In this document: piece by piece, positions 26,962-35,918 of the stretch
Numbering within the stretch: the stretch's first letter is position 1
Layout: each line of letters begins with the position of its first letter
NCBI GenBank assembly: GCA_003222535.1
Contig: QHWJ01000237.1
Coordinates: 1-64,000 of the forward strand
Direction of reading: 5' to 3'
Origin: Acidobacteriota bacterium
GTDB taxonomy: Bacteria; Acidobacteriota; Vicinamibacteria; Vicinamibacterales; CAVVIG01
Length of the DNA stretch: 64,000 bases
Notes under the pieces: generated by a model
What the model was told of the DNA's origin: nothing
The model's database searches: none
The model's input: the letters and a program-made list of their open reading frames with translations, nothing else
Position numbers and translations under genes: made by a program

Positions 26962-28191
26962 ATGTCGCGACTCTGGCCCCCGCTGGCGCTCGCGTGCGCG
27001 CTCGTCGGCGCGTCCCCTGCGGCGCAACGGCGGCCTGCCCCCGAGCCGATCCTGATTCTGATCTCGTTCGACGGCTGGCGGTGGGACTACATCGATCGCG
27101 TGCCGGCGCCGAACCTGCGAGCGCTCGCCTCGCGCGGCGTCCGCGCGAAGGAGTTGATCCCGTCGTTCCCGTCGTTCACGTTCCCCAACCACTACACGAT
27201 CGTCACCGGGCTGTATCCCCAGCATCACGGCATTGTGGCGAACACCATGGCCGACCCGGGGTTTCCGGAGCGGTTCACGATGTCGTCTGGCACGGCGAAG
27301 GATCCCCGGTGGTGGGGAGGCGAGCCGATCTGGGTCACAGCGTCCCTCCAGGGACGCCGGGCAGCGCCGATGTTCTGGCCGGGGAGCGAGGCCCCCATCC
27401 GCGGCGTGCGGCCCACGTATTGGGTTCCGTTCGATGACAAGGTCACGAACGCCGGGCGCGTGGCGCAGTCGCTCGGCTGGCTGGCGCTGCCTGAATCGCA
27501 GCGGCCGGCGTTCCTCACGGTGTATTTCAGCGAGGTCGATCATGCCGGTCACGACTACGGACCGGAGTCGGCGGAGCTGCGGACGGCGGCGACGCACCTC
27601 GACGAGGCGCTCGGAGGGATCATCGAGGGCGTGAAGCGGCTCGGCCTCGACGATCGGACAACCGTCGTGGTCGTGTCCGATCACGGCATGACGCCGGTCG
27701 CCGACGACCGCCTGATCTTTATCGACGACTACGTCGACTTGCGCCTCGTCGATGTGGTCGAATCGGGCGCGCTGCTCCAGGCGGCGCCGCGAACCGGGAC
27801 TGTTGACGCGATTTACCGGCTGCTGCACGGGAAGAACCCTCATCTCGCGATCTACAAGCGCGAGCAGCTGCCCGCCCGCTTTCACTATCGAAACAACCCC
27901 CGGATTCAGCCGATCGTGGGGGTGCCCGATGAAGGGTGGACGGTGACGACGCACGAAGCGGAAGCCAACCGGAAACCGGACGCGAAGCCGAGACGCGGTG
28001 CGCATGGGTATGACACCAGGCTCCGGTCGATGCACGGTTTGTTCGTCGCCGCCGGACCGCCGATTCGCCGCGGCATCATCGCGGCGCCGTTCGAGAACGT
28101 CCACATCTACGACCTGCTGTGCGCAGTGCTGAAGCTCACGCCTGCAGCTAATGACGGCGATCCGGCGGTCACGCGTCGATTCTTGCGGTGA
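26962..28191 (+). CDS. Alkaline phosphatase family / ectonucleotide pyrophosphatase-phosphodiesterase-like protein
   Basis: PILILISFDGWRWDYIDRVPAPNLRALASRGVRAKELIPSFPSFTFPNHYTIVTGLYPQHHGIVANTMAD...VVVVSDHGMTPV. Confidence 0.92.
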   Translation: MSRLWPPLALACALVGASPAAQRRPAPEPILILISFDGWRWDYIDRVPAPNLRALASRGVRAKELIPSFPSFTFPNHYTIVTGLYPQHHGIVANTMADPGFPERFTMSSGTAKDPRWWGGEPIWVTASLQGRRAAPMFWPGSEAPIRGVRPTYWVPFDDKVTNAGRVAQSLGWLALPESQRPAFLTVYFSEVDHAGHDYGPESAELRTAATHLDEALGGIIEGVKRLGLDDRTTVVVVSDHGMTPVADDRLIFIDDYVDLRLVDVVESGALLQAAPRTGTVDAIYRLLHGKNPHLAIYKREQLPARFHYRNNPRIQPIVGVPDEGWTVTTHEAEANRKPDAKPRRGAHGYDTRLRSMHGLFVAAGPPIRRGIIAAPFENVHIYDLLCAVLKLTPAANDGDPAVTRRFLR

Positions 28192-28199
28192 AGCGCGGC

Positions 28200-28394
28200 G
28201 GCACCGCTGAAGCGGTGCCCTACGTACGGGGGCGCAGCGTGGCACCGCTGAAGCGGTGCCCTACGTACGAAGTGCGTATGGCGTCGCGCGAGGCTGCAAT
28301 GCGTTCGTACGTACGGCGCAGCTTTAGCCGTGCCGCATGTAGGGCGCGGCTTTAGCCGTGCCGTACGGAGGGCGTAGCTTCAGCCGTGCCGCAC
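28200..28394. repeat. Cluster of about five REP-like hairpins between convergent genes
   Basis: Exact 28-bp duplicate ggcaccgctgaagcggtgccctacgtac at 28200-28227 and 28241-28268, followed by three opposite-oriented copies (..ctttagccgtgccgcatgtagggcgcggctttagccgtgccgtacggagggcgtagcttcagccgtgcc). Confidence 0.9.
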
Positions 28395-28435
28395 GTGGGC
28401 CACGCACGAAGGACGGAGGACCAAGGACTCGAGCT

Positions 28436-30091
28436 CTAGCGCCTCGGAATCAGCGTGAGCGTCACCTCGGCGTTCGCCTGAACGGCGCGGTCGCTGAACA
28501 CGAGTGCGAAGGAGTCGCCGGCGGCCCAGATCTGTGCGAGATCAGAAAAGTGCGCGCTTTCCGGCGACCCTGCCTGCCCCGGTGCGTTGATCGCGACCGA
28601 ACGATCCCAGTCCGCGGCGTCGAAGGTCGCGCTGAAAGGCGCCCCGGCGTGGGCGCTCGGCGTCAGGGGCCCGACGTTGAACCGTTGTCGTGCGGCGTCG
28701 GTGATGCCGAGCGGATGTGCGAAAACCGCCGCGTCGCTCTGCTGTGCCGGAAGGGCCGCCGCGGGAGCCGCAGTATTGAAGGCGTGCGGCAGATCGTCCA
28801 GTATCCGCCAGCCGGTCCACTCCGACGCTCGGCGGATGGGCACCAGCGCGGCGACTTGAAACCCCCTATTGTGGTCCACGTCCGAATAGAGGATCTTCCG
28901 CGCCGGCATTTTCCATCGTGCGGCGGCTTCGCGGAATTCCGTCCAGGAGCGCGCGCGATCGATGGCCAGCGCGCCCAATTCCGCCGCCGCGCCGGGCTCC
29001 ATTCCGCTCCACCGCACGGTGAACGCCAGGTTCCGCGCGCGGTCCGACGCGACGACAACGCCGTGAGGCGTGTGCTCGATGTCGAAGACGAACGGCTTCG
29101 AACGGCCCTTGACGACGATCGGCTCCTTGACGATCTCGCGAGTCGATTGACCCACCGGCTCGGTGTACACGTCCTCGGTGTCCGCATCGAACGGCGCGGG
29201 ATTCCATGCGATCCGCTCGTTGTGACCGATTGCAACGCCCGGCAGCCACGGGGACGTGGCGCCGATGACGTTCCATCGGGGCGCATTGAGGTGCACCAGA
29301 TACCGGGGCGATGGGTGAGCGAGCGTTCGCGCAGGCTTGGGCGTCGCGGCGTCGGTCGCGTCCGCCTTCAGGCGAACCTGGACGGGTGCGGCGAGGCCTA
29401 CAAAAAACGGCGGCGTCCCGACGCGCCGGATCGCGTCGACGACGACACCGCTCAAGCGCTTTCGGGATGTCTCATCGATCGCATCGCCGCTCGCCACGAA
29501 GGCGTCGGTCCGGTTCAACAGGTCGGCGGGCGCCCAGAGCTCGGGCTTCCATCCCGCGAGGACGAATTCCTCCGGCGGCCGCTCGCGGGCGAGCGTCACC
29601 CATGCGTTGATACCGCCGACGAACGCGGCCGCGATCGTCTTCGCGTCCGGCCCGTAGCTCGCCCACTCCGCGTTGAGATCACCGCGGTACTGTACACGCC
29701 GCGTCATCGCGTCGCGGTCGACGAAGTTCGCGCCGAGCACTTCGGACAGCCGTCCCTGCACTGATCGCCGCCACAGATCCATCTGGAACAACCGGTCCTG
29801 CGCCTGGACGAAGCCTTGCCCGAAGAAAAGATCGTCCTGGTTCTGCGCGTAGATATGCGGCACCCCCCACTTGTCGCGGACGATGCGGACGGGGGCGGAG
29901 AGTCCGGCGGTCTCGAACGTGCCCGAGACTCGAGCCACCAGCGGCGGCGACGGGGGTGGCGCGCGACGGCAGGCGTCGAAGACACAGAGTGGACAGAGGA
30001 CACAGAGAATCAAAAGCCACGGAGACACCGAGACACGGAGATATTTCGAACAGAAGATCAAAAGATCAGGAGTTGTGTCGTTCTTCAACAA
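28436..30091 (-). CDS. Penicillin acylase family protein (start uncertain)
   Basis: APVRIVRDKWGVPHIYAQNQDDLFFGQGFVQAQDRLFQMDLWRR...NVIGATSPWLPGVAIGHNERIAWNPAPFDADTEDVY. Confidence 0.9.
   Translation of the reverse strand: MLKNDTTPDLLIFCSKYLRVSVSPWLLILCVLCPLCVFDACRRAPPPSPPLVARVSGTFETAGLSAPVRIVRDKWGVPHIYAQNQDDLFFGQGFVQAQDRLFQMDLWRRSVQGRLSEVLGANFVDRDAMTRRVQYRGDLNAEWASYGPDAKTIAAAFVGGINAWVTLARERPPEEFVLAGWKPELWAPADLLNRTDAFVASGDAIDETSRKRLSGVVVDAIRRVGTPPFFVGLAAPVQVRLKADATDAATPKPARTLAHPSPRYLVHLNAPRWNVIGATSPWLPGVAIGHNERIAWNPAPFDADTEDVYTEPVGQSTREIVKEPIVVKGRSKPFVFDIEHTPHGVVVASDRARNLAFTVRWSGMEPGAAAELGALAIDRARSWTEFREAAARWKMPARKILYSDVDHNRGFQVAALVPIRRASEWTGWRILDDLPHAFNTAAPAAALPAQQSDAAVFAHPLGITDAARQRFNVGPLTPSAHAGAPFSATFDAADWDRSVAINAPGQAGSPESAHFSDLAQIWAAGDSFALVFSDRAVQANAEVTLTLIPRR
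29351..29392. repeat. VRLKADAT-encoding micro-repeat, in-frame in penicillin acylase 1
   Basis: gtcggtcgcgtccgccttcaggcgaacctggac; encodes VQVRLKADATDA. Confidence 0.5.
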
Positions 30092-30190
30092 GAACCTCCT
30101 GGCCTCCTGATCTCCTGTTCAAGAAAACCCTCTGCGTCTCTGTGGCTGTTTCGGTCTCTGTGATCTCACGAGTCTCAGTGTTCTACACTG
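29968..30190. repeat. Long imperfect inverted repeat of ACACAGAG/ACGGAG(ACAC) units covering the 5' end of penicillin acylase 1
   Basis: gacacagagtggacagaggacacagag..gccacggagacaccgagacacggag ... aggagttgtgtcgttcttcaacaagaacctcctg ... ctctgcgtctctgtggctgtttcggtctctgtgatctc. Confidence 0.8.
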
Positions 30191-30195
30191 TCGCC

Positions 30196-30690
30196 ATGGC
30201 GATCAAAGACGCTCTGCTGGCCGACTACGATCACGAGATGGGAACGACAAGAAAGCTGCTCGAGCGTCTCCCCGACGACCGACTGTCCTGGAAGCCGCAT
30301 GCGAAATCGATGTCCCTCGGCGGGCTGGCGACGCATCTCAGCACCATCCCGCACTGGGCGGGCACCATCCTGAACGAGCCGTTCTTCGACCTGGCGGGCG
30401 CCCCGCCGAACCAGCCGGAAAGGACGTCACGCGCCGAGCTGCTCGCGGCGTTCGACGAGACGCGGACGCGGACGCGGACGTGGATGGACAAGAGCGACGC
30501 CGAGTACCTGTCGAACTGGACACTGAAGCGCGGCGGTCAGGTGATGTTCTCGGTGCCGCGGGTCTCGGCTTTTCGCAGCTTCGTTCTGCATCACATCATC
30601 CACCATCGCGGGCAGCTGAGCGTCTACCTGCGGTTGAACGACATCCCGGTGCCCGCGATCTACGGTCCGTCGGCCGACGAGGGCTCGTAG
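30196..30690 (+). CDS. DinB family protein
   Basis: LLADYDHEMGTTRKLLERLPDDRLSWKPHAKSMSLGGLATHLSTIP..FVLHHIIHHRGQLSVYLRLNDIPVPAIYGPSADE. Confidence 0.93.
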   Translation: MAIKDALLADYDHEMGTTRKLLERLPDDRLSWKPHAKSMSLGGLATHLSTIPHWAGTILNEPFFDLAGAPPNQPERTSRAELLAAFDETRTRTRTWMDKSDAEYLSNWTLKRGGQVMFSVPRVSAFRSFVLHHIIHHRGQLSVYLRLNDIPVPAIYGPSADEGS

Positions 30691-30759
30691 GGCGGGTAAC
30701 CCATGCGACCTACCCGACCCACGCGACCTACTCGACCCACCAGACCTACTTGACCTCGC
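30688..30759. repeat. 9-bp periodic array (CGACCTACC/CGACCCACG-type) between convergent genes
   Basis: tagggcgggtaacccatgcgacctacccgacccacgcgacctactcgacccaccagacctacttgacctcg. Confidence 0.8.
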
Positions 30760-33157
30760 GGGACCCGCTTGCCGCGCCCGGCAACAGCGTTTGACTCGCC
30801 TCCGTGACCGAATCCACTTTCGCGCGGCTGTAGAAGATCGGGAAGTACTTGTCTCGCGACCAGAGCTCGAAGAGATCGCGGTAATGCGGGCTCGCCGGAT
30901 CGCCGGACTGTCCCGGATTGTTCAAGGCGACCGAGTTGTCCCAGTTCTCGGCGTCCGCGATGATTTTCAGCGAGCCGCCGGACGTCTGATTGTCGGCGTT
31001 CCCCGTTGCACTGACGGTGTAGCCGTCGCCGCCGCGGGGATACGGACCCACGTTCAAGCGGCCGCGCATCTCTGGCGTCGCGATCTCGGCGAGCGGGTGG
31101 CGGATGAGCGCGTGGTGATATTTCTCCTGGCCCCAGCGCCAGGCGCTCAGATCCGGCCCGAGCTTCTTCGTCAGCTCAGCGACCGCTTCCGCCAAGCTGC
31201 GTGACAGGATCTCGTCCCTGCCCTTGACCGGGTCGTCGCCGAACCGTCCGTCCGGCGCGTTCAACCAGTCGATCACCCGCTTCATGCTGGGCTGCCCCAC
31301 AAATGACTGCGCGGCTTTGGGCACGACGAGGGCGCGGACGTTCGCGGTCAGGCGCCGCTGCCACATCTCGTAAATCCCCGCAGCGATGGAATCCGCGTCG
31401 ACGCTGAAGTTCCACTCGAGCAGCATCTGCCGCGCCTTTGTCACGGTTTGCCAGGTGTCTGACGCCGTGGCGGAAGTCGCGACGCCGCGCAAAAGCGGGA
31501 CCAGACTGCGCGCCGGAAGCGACACGTTGTCGTTCTGGAGCCGCATCATGTCGGCAACTGTGTGCAACCGTCCCGACCCCAGCACCTCGCTGATCCGCGA
31601 GACACGATACGGATCCGCGCCTGTGTAATGCAGCGCCTCTTTGTAGGGATAGTCCGGTGGGAACAGATAGTTGTTGGCGGTCGCCACGTAGCCCTTTTCC
31701 GGATTCGCGATGTGCGGCAGGGCGTTGATCGGCAGATAGCCATTCCACTCGTAGCGGCCGTCGCCCGGCACCGGCACAAGGCCCGACCAGTTCGGGCGGA
31801 GCGGCGTGATGGCCACCGCCTGATAGCCGATGTTGCCCTGCCGATCGGCCCAGACCATGTTTTCCGACGGCACGCGGCTGAACGTGCACGCCGCGACGAA
31901 CTCGTCCCAGGTTCTTGCCTGATCCATCCGCAGGCTCGCCAGGTAGGGCGCCGACCCCGGCTCCATCCACGCCGCGCGCAGGGCATACGCTTTGTGATGG
32001 GTCGCATCTTCGGACAGCACCGGCCCGTGCCGAGTGAACTTGAGCGTGACGGCCACCGGCGCTTCGCCCTTCACGGGAATCGTGTCCGCGATCACGCGCA
32101 TGTCCTCCCAGGCGCCACGGTACTTGTACTGATTCGCATTCGCCGGGTTGGTGTCGTACACGTAGAGATCTTCCGTGTCCGACCCGAAGATGGTCAACCC
32201 CCACGCGCCGTACTCATTGTGACCGATCGAAATGCCCGGCAGCACCGGTTCGCCTCCGCCGATCACGTTCCAGCCTGGCGCGACCAGATGCACCCAGTAG
32301 CGCAGCGAAGGGGCGCTCTGGTTGCGATGCGGATCGTTCATCATCAGCGGATAGCCGCTCTGGGTCCGTGCGCCGCTCACCACCCAGTTGTTGCTGCCGA
32401 TGTCCTCGTCCCGCTGGCTCAGCTCGATGGGCGTCGGCTCCTCGGCCGGCGATGCCGAGCCGAACGCAAGCGGCCGCCGGAACGCGTTGTACAGATCGAG
32501 GATCGACGCGTTCAGCAGCGAGAGATCGATCGCCCCATCCGGCGTGATGTCCGGATCGCCCCCCTGAAAGTACTGCAGCTCCTTCACCTTCTCGGCGCCG
32601 AGCACGCGGACGGCCTGCGCGATGTTCAACTCCTGGCCGATGTTGGCGAGCAGCGCGTTGTGCCGCGAGATGACGACATCGGGCGTCCACGGCGCCGGCC
32701 TGATCCCGAGCATGGCGAATTCGACCGGCAGCCCGGACGGATTCGTCAAGGCCCCGGCGATGTACGCGTTCACGCCGCGGACATACGCAGCGATGATCGC
32801 TTCGCCGCGCGGGTGATACCAGTTCAACTCCGCCTTGAGATCGCCGCGGAACATGTGCAGCCGCGTGCCGATGTCGCGCTTCAGCTCCTTGCGGCCGAGG
32901 ATCTCCGCGACCGTGCCGGTCGCCTGGCGGCGCCACAGCTCGAACTGGAACAGCCGATCGCGCGCGGCGGCGTAGCCCTGCGCGAAGAACAGATCGCTCT
33001 CGCTCTTCGCGTAGATGTGATTGATGCCCCAGCGGTCGCGCAGAATCTCGACCGGCTCACGCAGCCCGTCGACACGCAGCGTGGCGCCGGTGGGCGCCGC
33101 GCCGGTCGAGCCGGCGGCCGCAGCCAGGACGACAGCGAAGAAAACCATTTTTCGCAT
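30746..33157 (-). CDS. Penicillin acylase family protein (second copy)
   Basis: EPVEILRDRWGINHIYAKSESDLFFAQGYAAARDRLFQFELWRRQ..GSNNWVVSGARTQSGYPLMMNDPHR..NVIGGGEPVLPGISIGHNEYGAWGLTIF. Confidence 0.93.
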   Translation of the reverse strand: MRKMVFFAVVLAAAAGSTGAAPTGATLRVDGLREPVEILRDRWGINHIYAKSESDLFFAQGYAAARDRLFQFELWRRQATGTVAEILGRKELKRDIGTRLHMFRGDLKAELNWYHPRGEAIIAAYVRGVNAYIAGALTNPSGLPVEFAMLGIRPAPWTPDVVISRHNALLANIGQELNIAQAVRVLGAEKVKELQYFQGGDPDITPDGAIDLSLLNASILDLYNAFRRPLAFGSASPAEEPTPIELSQRDEDIGSNNWVVSGARTQSGYPLMMNDPHRNQSAPSLRYWVHLVAPGWNVIGGGEPVLPGISIGHNEYGAWGLTIFGSDTEDLYVYDTNPANANQYKYRGAWEDMRVIADTIPVKGEAPVAVTLKFTRHGPVLSEDATHHKAYALRAAWMEPGSAPYLASLRMDQARTWDEFVAACTFSRVPSENMVWADRQGNIGYQAVAITPLRPNWSGLVPVPGDGRYEWNGYLPINALPHIANPEKGYVATANNYLFPPDYPYKEALHYTGADPYRVSRISEVLGSGRLHTVADMMRLQNDNVSLPARSLVPLLRGVATSATASDTWQTVTKARQMLLEWNFSVDADSIAAGIYEMWQRRLTANVRALVVPKAAQSFVGQPSMKRVIDWLNAPDGRFGDDPVKGRDEILSRSLAEAVAELTKKLGPDLSAWRWGQEKYHHALIRHPLAEIATPEMRGRLNVGPYPRGGDGYTVSATGNADNQTSGGSLKIIADAENWDNSVALNNPGQSGDPASPHYRDLFELWSRDKYFPIFYSRAKVDSVTEASQTLLPGAASGSREVK

Positions 33158-33192
33158 GGCGCGATGCTAGCACGGGCTACAATGCCTCTACC

Positions 33193-34338
33193 ATGAACGC
33201 TCGCCCGGCCTCGCTGCTCGCGGCACTGGCTTTCGTGTGCACCGTCGTCCAGACGCCGCAGGCCCAGAAGGCGCCCAGCGCTCAGCCGAAAAAGAATCCG
33301 CTGCTGAAGCTGGCCGAGCCGTGGCCGGAGGCCGAGGTCCTCAAGGCCCGACGCGCCGAAGCAGAGGCGCGTCCGTTGTTCCAGAGCGCGGCCCCCATCG
33401 AGTTCACGCTGACGGCACGCTTCAACGACATCAACAAGGATCACAACCCCGAGAGCACGAAGCGTTATCCGGGCGTCCTCACGGTGGCCGGATCGGATGG
33501 CCTGCCCAAGAGCATCGCCGTCCAATTGAGCGCCCGCGGACACTTCCGCCGGATGGCGCGCAACTGCAGCATGGTCCCGCTGCGCGTGGAGTTCCCGAAG
33601 ACGGGCGAGATGGCCGGCACGCCGTTCGACGGGCAGACGACGCTGAAGCTCGGCAGGGGTTGCGAGAGCTCGAAGGAGTTCGAGCAGTACACGCTGCGCG
33701 AGTACCTGGCGTACTCCCTGTACAACATGGTGACGCCACTGTCGTTTCGTGCCCGGCTGGCCCGCGCCACGTACGCCGAGGAGAAGTCCGCGAAGAAGAC
33801 CAATGCCCGCTACGCCATCTTCATCGAGCACGAGAACGACATGGCCCGCCGGAACGAAGGCCGGACCGTGGAGCTCTCGCGAGTCGTGTTCAACGACCTC
33901 GAACCCGAGACGCTCACGCGGACGATGTTGTATGAGTACATGATCGGAAATACCGACGTGTCGATCTGGGCGCTGCACAACGTGCGCATCGTGCAGAACC
34001 CGGCGCGCACGCTCTTCCTCGTGCCGTACGACTTCGATCTGTCGGGTCTCGTACACGCGCCGTACGCGATCCCGGACCGGCGGCTCGGCCTCCGGAGCGT
34101 GCTCGATCGGATGTATCGCGGACCGTGCCGGGGGATCGAGGAGCTCGACGCGGCCGCGGCGCCATTCCGCGCCAGGAAAACAGACATGCTGGCGCTGGTG
34201 GAGTCGATGCGCGATCTCGAGTCGAGGGGCCGCATCGAGGTGAAGGACTATCTCGAAAGCTTCTTCCGGACGATCGAACGGCCCGCCTCGATCAAGAAGC
34301 AGTTCGTCGACGGCTGCAAGGCGACTCCTACCGTGTGA
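33193..34338 (+). CDS. Secreted hypothetical protein
   Basis: Signal peptide and 381 aa; FTLTARFNDINKDHNPESTKRYPGVL..RGHFRRMARNCSMVPLRVEFPK..LVPYDFDLSGLVHAPYA; long codon-biased ORF. Confidence 0.75.
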   Translation: MNARPASLLAALAFVCTVVQTPQAQKAPSAQPKKNPLLKLAEPWPEAEVLKARRAEAEARPLFQSAAPIEFTLTARFNDINKDHNPESTKRYPGVLTVAGSDGLPKSIAVQLSARGHFRRMARNCSMVPLRVEFPKTGEMAGTPFDGQTTLKLGRGCESSKEFEQYTLREYLAYSLYNMVTPLSFRARLARATYAEEKSAKKTNARYAIFIEHENDMARRNEGRTVELSRVVFNDLEPETLTRTMLYEYMIGNTDVSIWALHNVRIVQNPARTLFLVPYDFDLSGLVHAPYAIPDRRLGLRSVLDRMYRGPCRGIEELDAAAAPFRARKTDMLALVESMRDLESRGRIEVKDYLESFFRTIERPASIKKQFVDGCKATPTV

Positions 34339-34391
34339 ATCTCGAGGTGCGAGGCGCGCGACACGTGCGAGGTGCGACGCGTGCGAGGGCC

Positions 34392-34470
34392 GAGGTGGGA
34401 GGCGCGAAGTCTGAAGTCCGAGCGTTTCAGACTTCAGACTTCAGCCTTCAGACTTCAGACTTTAAGTTAA
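34392..34470. repeat. TTCAGAC(TTCAGAC)n micro-repeat with inverted copy between convergent genes
   Basis: gaagtctgaagtccgagcgtttcagacttcagacttcagccttcagacttcagactttaag. Confidence 0.75.
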
Positions 34471-34473
34471 GCG

Positions 34474-35706
34474 TCAGCGCTGCTGTGGTGGTGTGAACGC
34501 TGCGGCCGGCGTGTCGACCACGGTCGAGTAGAAACCTATCATCATTTCTTCCCAGGTCTGATCGCCCCACCGGACGTCCTTCGACGGATCCGGATTGAAC
34601 TTGTTGCTGGTCGAGTTGTCGTAGTGCGCGATCACCTCGATCTCGGTGCCTTTCGGAAGCAGCTTCGGCTTCGCGAGCTGGTAGGTGATCTGCCAGTTGA
34701 AGTCCCACTTCGGCACCGACAGCAGCGTCTCGGAAGTACCATCCGCATAGTGCGCGATGTAGATCATGTCCTTTCCGCGGACGTGCATGTGCGGCGTCAA
34801 CGACGTGACGAGCGTGTCCCTCGCGAGAATCTGGGTGGCCTTCACTTCGGCGTTTCCGTCGTTCGCCGGAATCACGAATCGCGGGTTGATCACCAGGCCC
34901 CCCGCCGCCAGCTTCGTCGGCGGCTGCCTGGCGTAGACCACCGCGACGGTCGTGCGATCGGCCGCCTCGGTGCCGTTGGTCGTGTAATGGATCTGCAAAA
35001 CGATATCCGAGTTGCCGCGGAACAGCCTCGCCACGCCGGGCTCGAACACGAGACCCGGCTTGTTCGGCGTCACGCCGCCGATATTCGTGGGACCGAGCAC
35101 CGCTCCGGGATTCACCGGTTTGTCCGAGGGCTGCGTGAACGCGATGACGTGATGCACGTGTGCACGCGCGCCCGGCTTGATCTCGATCGCCTGAATCCAT
35201 TTGTCTTCCGTGAGATGCGTCGGCACGCGGAAATACAGGTACGGGATCGTGCCGGTCGCCGGAATCTTGTACTCTTCTTCCATCGTGAAGACGGCGTCCG
35301 GCTTGCCGATCGTCCAGCCTTCGGCGAACCGCGGCGCATCGGGCAGGTCCTTGTCGTCCCCCTTCGGCGCGCCGCCATCCACCCACGCGGTGATGGTGTC
35401 GATTTCGCTCTGCGACAGACGCGGATCGTTCTTGAACGTGCCGTGCGCGGGATCGGCGCCCCACGGCGGCATCGCGCGCGAGACGACGCGCTGCTTGATG
35501 GACCGGGCCCACGGCCTCGCGTCCTCGAACGTCACCAGCGACATCGGCGCGAACATCGTCGGCCGGTGACACTCCACGCAGCTCTTGTAGAAAATCGGCG
35601 CGACGTCTTTCGTGAAGGTAACAGGGGCATCGGCTGCGCGGACGGCTGCCGGAAGTCCGAATATCACCACGAGCATGGCACCGAGGATCGTTCGTCCAAT
35701 CACCAC
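34474..35706 (-). CDS. Cytochrome c (CVECH) fused to Cu type II ascorbate-dependent monooxygenase-like domain
   Basis: FTKDVAPIFYKSCVECHRPTMFAPMSLVTFEDARPWARSIKQRV..MPPWGADPAHGTFKNDPRLSQSEIDTITAWVDGGAPKGD; TPHMHVRGKDM. Confidence 0.85.
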   Translation of the reverse strand: MVIGRTILGAMLVVIFGLPAAVRAADAPVTFTKDVAPIFYKSCVECHRPTMFAPMSLVTFEDARPWARSIKQRVVSRAMPPWGADPAHGTFKNDPRLSQSEIDTITAWVDGGAPKGDDKDLPDAPRFAEGWTIGKPDAVFTMEEEYKIPATGTIPYLYFRVPTHLTEDKWIQAIEIKPGARAHVHHVIAFTQPSDKPVNPGAVLGPTNIGGVTPNKPGLVFEPGVARLFRGNSDIVLQIHYTTNGTEAADRTTVAVVYARQPPTKLAAGGLVINPRFVIPANDGNAEVKATQILARDTLVTSLTPHMHVRGKDMIYIAHYADGTSETLLSVPKWDFNWQITYQLAKPKLLPKGTEIEVIAHYDNSTSNKFNPDPSKDVRWGDQTWEEMMIGFYSTVVDTPAAAFTPPQQR

Positions 35707-35766
35707 AGGATTTTCTCCTCGGTCATAGTCTAATGATGGACTGTGAAGCTGACGCGCGGCTCAGAG

Positions 35767-35918
35767 ACCCAACCTACTCGACCTATCCGACCTACACAAC
35801 CTACCCAACCTACCCGACCTACCTGACCTACCCGGCCTACCCAACCTACCCGACCTATCCGACCTATCCGACCTATCCGACCTATCCGACCTACTGGACC
35901 TACTGGACCTGCCTGACC
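35767..35918. repeat. 9-bp periodic array (CCGACCTAT/CCTACCCGA) running into the stop codon of the M20 gene
   Basis: acctactcgacctatccgacctacacaacctacccaacctacc...cgacctatccgacctatccgacctatccgacctactggacctactggacctg. Confidence 0.9.

Noticed and set aside
28200-28394. Insertion sequence remnant
   Set aside because: No transposase ORF or terminal inverted repeats with target duplication; elements are individual hairpins.
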